From contig NC_133954.1 in NCBI RefSeq assembly GCF_031877795.1, positions 7,841,256-7,905,255 of the forward strand: a DNA stretch of 64,000 bases. The letters run 5' to 3'. Of the stretch, positions 61,622 to 64,000 are shown in pieces. Positions within the stretch are counted from its first letter, which is position 1. Each line of letters starts with the position of its first letter. The notes beneath the pieces were generated by a model. The model saw only the letters and a list, made by a program, of their open reading frames with translations. It did not search any database and was not told where the DNA came from. The translations under genes were made by a program, and so were the position numbers. The DNA comes from Strix aluco (Eukaryota; Chordata; Aves; Strigiformes; Strigidae).

Positions 61622-62001
61622 TGCCGTCGCCCCGGGGAGGGGCTCGGGCTCCGGAGAGGGGGATCGCCGCCCGGCCGTGGTGCAGGGGCAAGGTCCGGCT
61701 CCGTGCCCTGTTACCGGCAGCCTCAACCGCTGGGGACCGCCGTTGGGTGAGCCGAGGGGAGGTGGGCCCGCCCAAGGTCGCCGGTGTCTCGCCCACCGGG
61801 GTGCCCCGGAGGGGGAGAGCGGTTGGAGGGGCCTCCCCAGGGCCGTAGATCGTTACCGAGACTTTTAATTTCCTGTTTTTCCAAACTCCCTGAGCTTTTA
61901 TCCACCCCCATCCCGAGCCTGCCGGCCCAGGACAACCGTCACTGGTGTCCCCGGTTTTCCCCCACCCCGCCAATGGGGGGGGGGGGGCACTCCCGCACCG
62001 G

Positions 62002-62021
62002 ACTACAAGTCCCAGCAGCGC
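62002..62021 (+). promoter_or_regulatory. CALCOCO2: ZNF143/THAP11-type site at the CALCOCO2 promoter
   Basis: ACTACAAGTCCCAGCAGCGC matches the extended ZNF143 consensus ACTACAATTCCCAGCATGCC at 16 of 20 positions. Such sites usually lie within about 100 bp of a CpG-island start, which fits a start near 62030. Confidence 0.65.
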
Positions 62022-62029
62022 GGCCGGGG

Positions 62030-62121
62030 CCGCCCAGGGGGAGGTGTCCTGGCTGGGCTCTGCCTTTCCTAGTCCTCCACCTCCTCCTCGCAGCCGCGGA
62101 GGTTTCCAGCCGTGCCTCTCG
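62030..62121 (+). other. CALCOCO2: Putative CALCOCO2 non-coding exon 1
   Basis: A strong donor CTCTCG|GTGAGTGAG follows 62121, downstream of the ZNF143-like site. The start is an estimate. The coding exon at 63453 has a good acceptor (TTCCTCTTGTAG) directly before a short 5' UTR, so a leader exon is needed. Confidence 0.45.
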
Positions 62122-62251
62122 GTGAGTGAGGTGGCGGGGGGGCGGTGGTGATGGGGTCCCGTATACCCCTCCCGGAGTCTGATTCCCCCTCCCAGGGCCG
62201 TACGGGAGGCCAGGGGGGGCGGGGGGGGGGGGCGCTGCGAAACGGCGGCGA

Positions 62252-62269
62252 CACTTTCACTTTCGTTTC
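62252..62269. promoter_or_regulatory. CALCOCO2: ISRE-like element by CALCOCO2 exon 1
   Basis: The minus strand reads GAAACGAAAGTGAAAGTG: three GAAA repeats containing the IRF consensus GAAANNGAAA. It lies 130 bp after the putative exon 1 donor. NDP52 is reported to be raised by interferon, so the site is plausible. Confidence 0.6.
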
Positions 62270-63461
62270 TTGGCGGCGAAGTCGAGGGTGCCCGGTCTGG
62301 GGAGGGGGGACAGCCCGGTCCGCTCCCCGCCCTCCGCCGGCAATCCACGCACACGGGGGATGCTAACGGGGACCCCCGTGGCACATGCTGCCGGCGGCGG
62401 GGGAGCTGCCCGGTGCACCCGAGCCACGGTGTCCCGGTGTCCAACCGCGGCTGGCAGTTGGTCTCACTTGAGAAGGGAGAATCCGGGTTTTTCTGCATCT
62501 TCGGGGCGCTGCAGGTTAATGAAAGATGAAACGGCAACAGCGAAAGAAATGGGGGAAAAAAAACCCCAAAAAACCCCAGAAAGTCCCTGGAGAGAGGCTC
62601 GGCGGTGAACACCGGCGGAAACGTTATTTATTCCGCTCTGCTCCGTGTGAGCTGTAACGGGACCTCATTAGCTCGGCTCTGGGCTGGGACTGTCCGATAA
62701 TTACCGACACCCCGAAGGTGTGGTTGTCACCATCCCCTCGGGGGGCAGCAGTGGCCTCGCAGGGCCTCTCCTGCCTTCACTGATGACTTACAGACTGTTC
62801 ACGTAAAAAAATTTCAACGTTAATAAAATGTCTTCCCCACTCTACTTCCTGTCGTCTTTTCCTGGAAGTGAACTGCAGACTTTGCCATCAGCGCACTCTG
62901 CACGGCCTCTGGGTGTGTTTTCCTTCAAGATCGCAAGTATTTTTGCCAAAACCAACATCTTTTTTTTTGCAGCAGAATGCATTGTTCTGCTGCACCCAGG
63001 CACTGACTCTTTCATTTTCTTTGCAAGTTACTTTTAAGCCTTGTGGCAGCAAGGGCTCACATCCTGTCCTGAAGCTTTATTTTCTTTTTTCTGACTGGTG
63101 GCTGTCAAGAGTTCCCTGCCATTTGGGAGCTGTAAATCATAAAGGCACATCAGGGTAGGAAAGTTGGTGAATCGCACGCCGTTTCCTCGCTTTACTGAGG
63201 TAACTAAAAGTGAAACTGCAGCCCTGGGTGTCCTGCACCAGGGACAAGAGATGTTTGTGCCACACCTATTTCTACGGTCTGCCCTGTTTTCCGCTCCCAG
63301 CAGGACAAATTCTCCGTCCTCCCGAGGCAGCCGTTGTCAGTGCCGTTATCACCACTCTTCACAGCTGTGGATACCTTTTCCTTTCTGAGCACAGCCCTGC
63401 AATCTCCATCTAAGCTTCTGCCTGCTTTTCAGGCTATTCTTTCCTCTTGTAGACTTCCACG

Positions 63462-63641
63462 ATGAATGGGACCTCCGATGAGCCTCCCACCTCTGCTGTC
63501 CTCTTAGACAACTGCTACTTCTCTCAGGTCATCTTTAACAACGTGGAGAAGTTTTATGTTCCCGGAGAAGACATAACCTGTTATTACACCCTCACACAGA
63601 ACATTGATCCTCGCGGGAAGGACTGGGTGGGAATCTTCCAG
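63462..63641 (+). CDS. CALCOCO2: CALCOCO2 (NDP52) first coding exon, gene continues beyond window
   Basis: Selective autophagy receptor that recognises galectin-8 or ubiquitin on damaged or bacteria-containing vacuoles and binds LC3C and the ULK/TBK1 machinery. This exon encodes residues 1-60, opening the SKICH domain: EPPTSAVLLDNCYFSQVIFN, VEKFYVPGEDITC and DPRGKDWVGIFQ, matching human DPPTSAVLLDHCHFSQVIFN and KDWIGIF. Start MNGTSDE, acceptor at 63451-63452, donor CAG|GTGAGT at 63642. The LIR, coiled coil and zinc fingers lie outside. TAX1BP1 and CALCOCO1 share the domain, but PPTSAVLLD and the ATP5MC1 neighbour favour CALCOCO2. It is transcribed away from ATP5MC1, unlike human. Confidence 0.93.
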
Positions 63642-63746
63642 GTGAGTGAATACTGTGAAACCGGTTGTGCCAAGTGTGAGGAAGCAGAAGTAGGCAGAAA
63701 CAAATAGCTTGGGCTTTGATAGAACAGGGTTGGGGATTTTTTTTCG

Positions 63747-64000
63747 CAGAATCACAGAATCATCTAGGTTGGAAAGGACCTTGAAGATCATCTAGTCCAA
63801 CCGTTAACCTAGCACTGGCAGTTTCCAACTACACCATATCCCTAAGTGCTATGTCAACCCACCTCTTCAACCCCTCCAGGGATGGGGACTCCCCCCCTGC
63901 CCTGGGCAGCCCATTCCAACGCCCAACAACCCCTTCTGCAAAGAAATCCTTCCTAAGAGCCAGTCTGACCCTGCCCTGGCGCAGCTTGAGGCCATTCCCT
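63747..64000 (-). repeat. CR1 LINE, runs off the window
   Basis: The plus strand opens CAGAATCACAGAATCATCTA, then GGTTGGAAAGGACCTTGAAG, the reverse complement of a CR1 3' end. The last 130 bp or so differ at about two positions from the copy at 57005-57430. It lies in CALCOCO2 intron 2 and extends past base 64000. Confidence 0.92.

Noticed and set aside
61527-62612. 361-codon minus-strand frame
   Set aside because: Pro/Arg/Gly-rich CpG-island sequence antisense to the CALCOCO2 promoter region, with no domain.

Overview
This is nuclear DNA from a bird. Three things point that way: CR1 retroposons with the typical avian 3' end (here mostly reversed), a gene-dense GC-rich setting with CpG islands like an avian microchromosome, and a gene order matching the vertebrate IGF2BP1-GIP-SNF8-UBE2Z-ATP5MC1-CALCOCO2 block (human 17q21.32). 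No prokaryotic, organellar or viral content was seen. All genes are spliced; coding exons were placed from splice sites, reading phase and remembered orthologue proteins, without any alignment run.

Layout. 1-21287: intron 1 of IGF2BP1 (minus strand); no exon was recognised in it. 21288-21462: IGF2BP1 coding exon 1 (first half of RRM1), with a very G-rich promoter/CpG island up to about 23260. About 23300-31800: intergenic, with one CR1 tail. 31814-39290: GIP (plus), a complete TATA-driven incretin gene whose precursor I assemble as 151 residues. About 39500-40080: C-rich degenerate repeats and the SNF8 CpG promoter with a perfect CRE. 40081-44265: SNF8 (plus), complete, 258 residues. 44550-56760: UBE2Z (minus), complete, 356 residues, tail to tail with SNF8. 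57005-57430: CR1. 58650-61175: ATP5MC1 (minus), complete, 135 residues. 61180-62300: a shared promoter zone with CCAAT, ETS, ZNF143-like and ISRE-like sites. 63462-63641: first coding exon of CALCOCO2 (plus), which continues beyond the window. 63747-64000: another CR1.

The genes form no operon or single pathway. IGF2BP1 binds RNA, GIP is a gut hormone, SNF8 is ESCRT-II VPS22, UBE2Z is the UBA6-dependent E2, ATP5MC1 is subunit c of ATP synthase, and CALCOCO2 (NDP52) is a xenophagy receptor.

The most interesting signal is in GIP. Exons 3, 4 and 5 are all symmetric phase 2-2 exons, and each encodes an (N/D)F-x-x-WL core. Exon 3 encodes GIP itself. Exon 4 looks like a decayed GLP-1 module and exon 5 like a decayed GLP-2 module. 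The bird GIP precursor therefore seems to keep the three-hormone layout of proglucagon, which is largely erased in human GIP. Secondary signals are an ISRE-like element by CALCOCO2 exon 1, a CALCOCO2 orientation opposite to human relative to ATP5MC1, a small Arg-rich ORF opposite ATP5MC1, and two almost identical CR1 copies flanking the ATP5MC1 unit.
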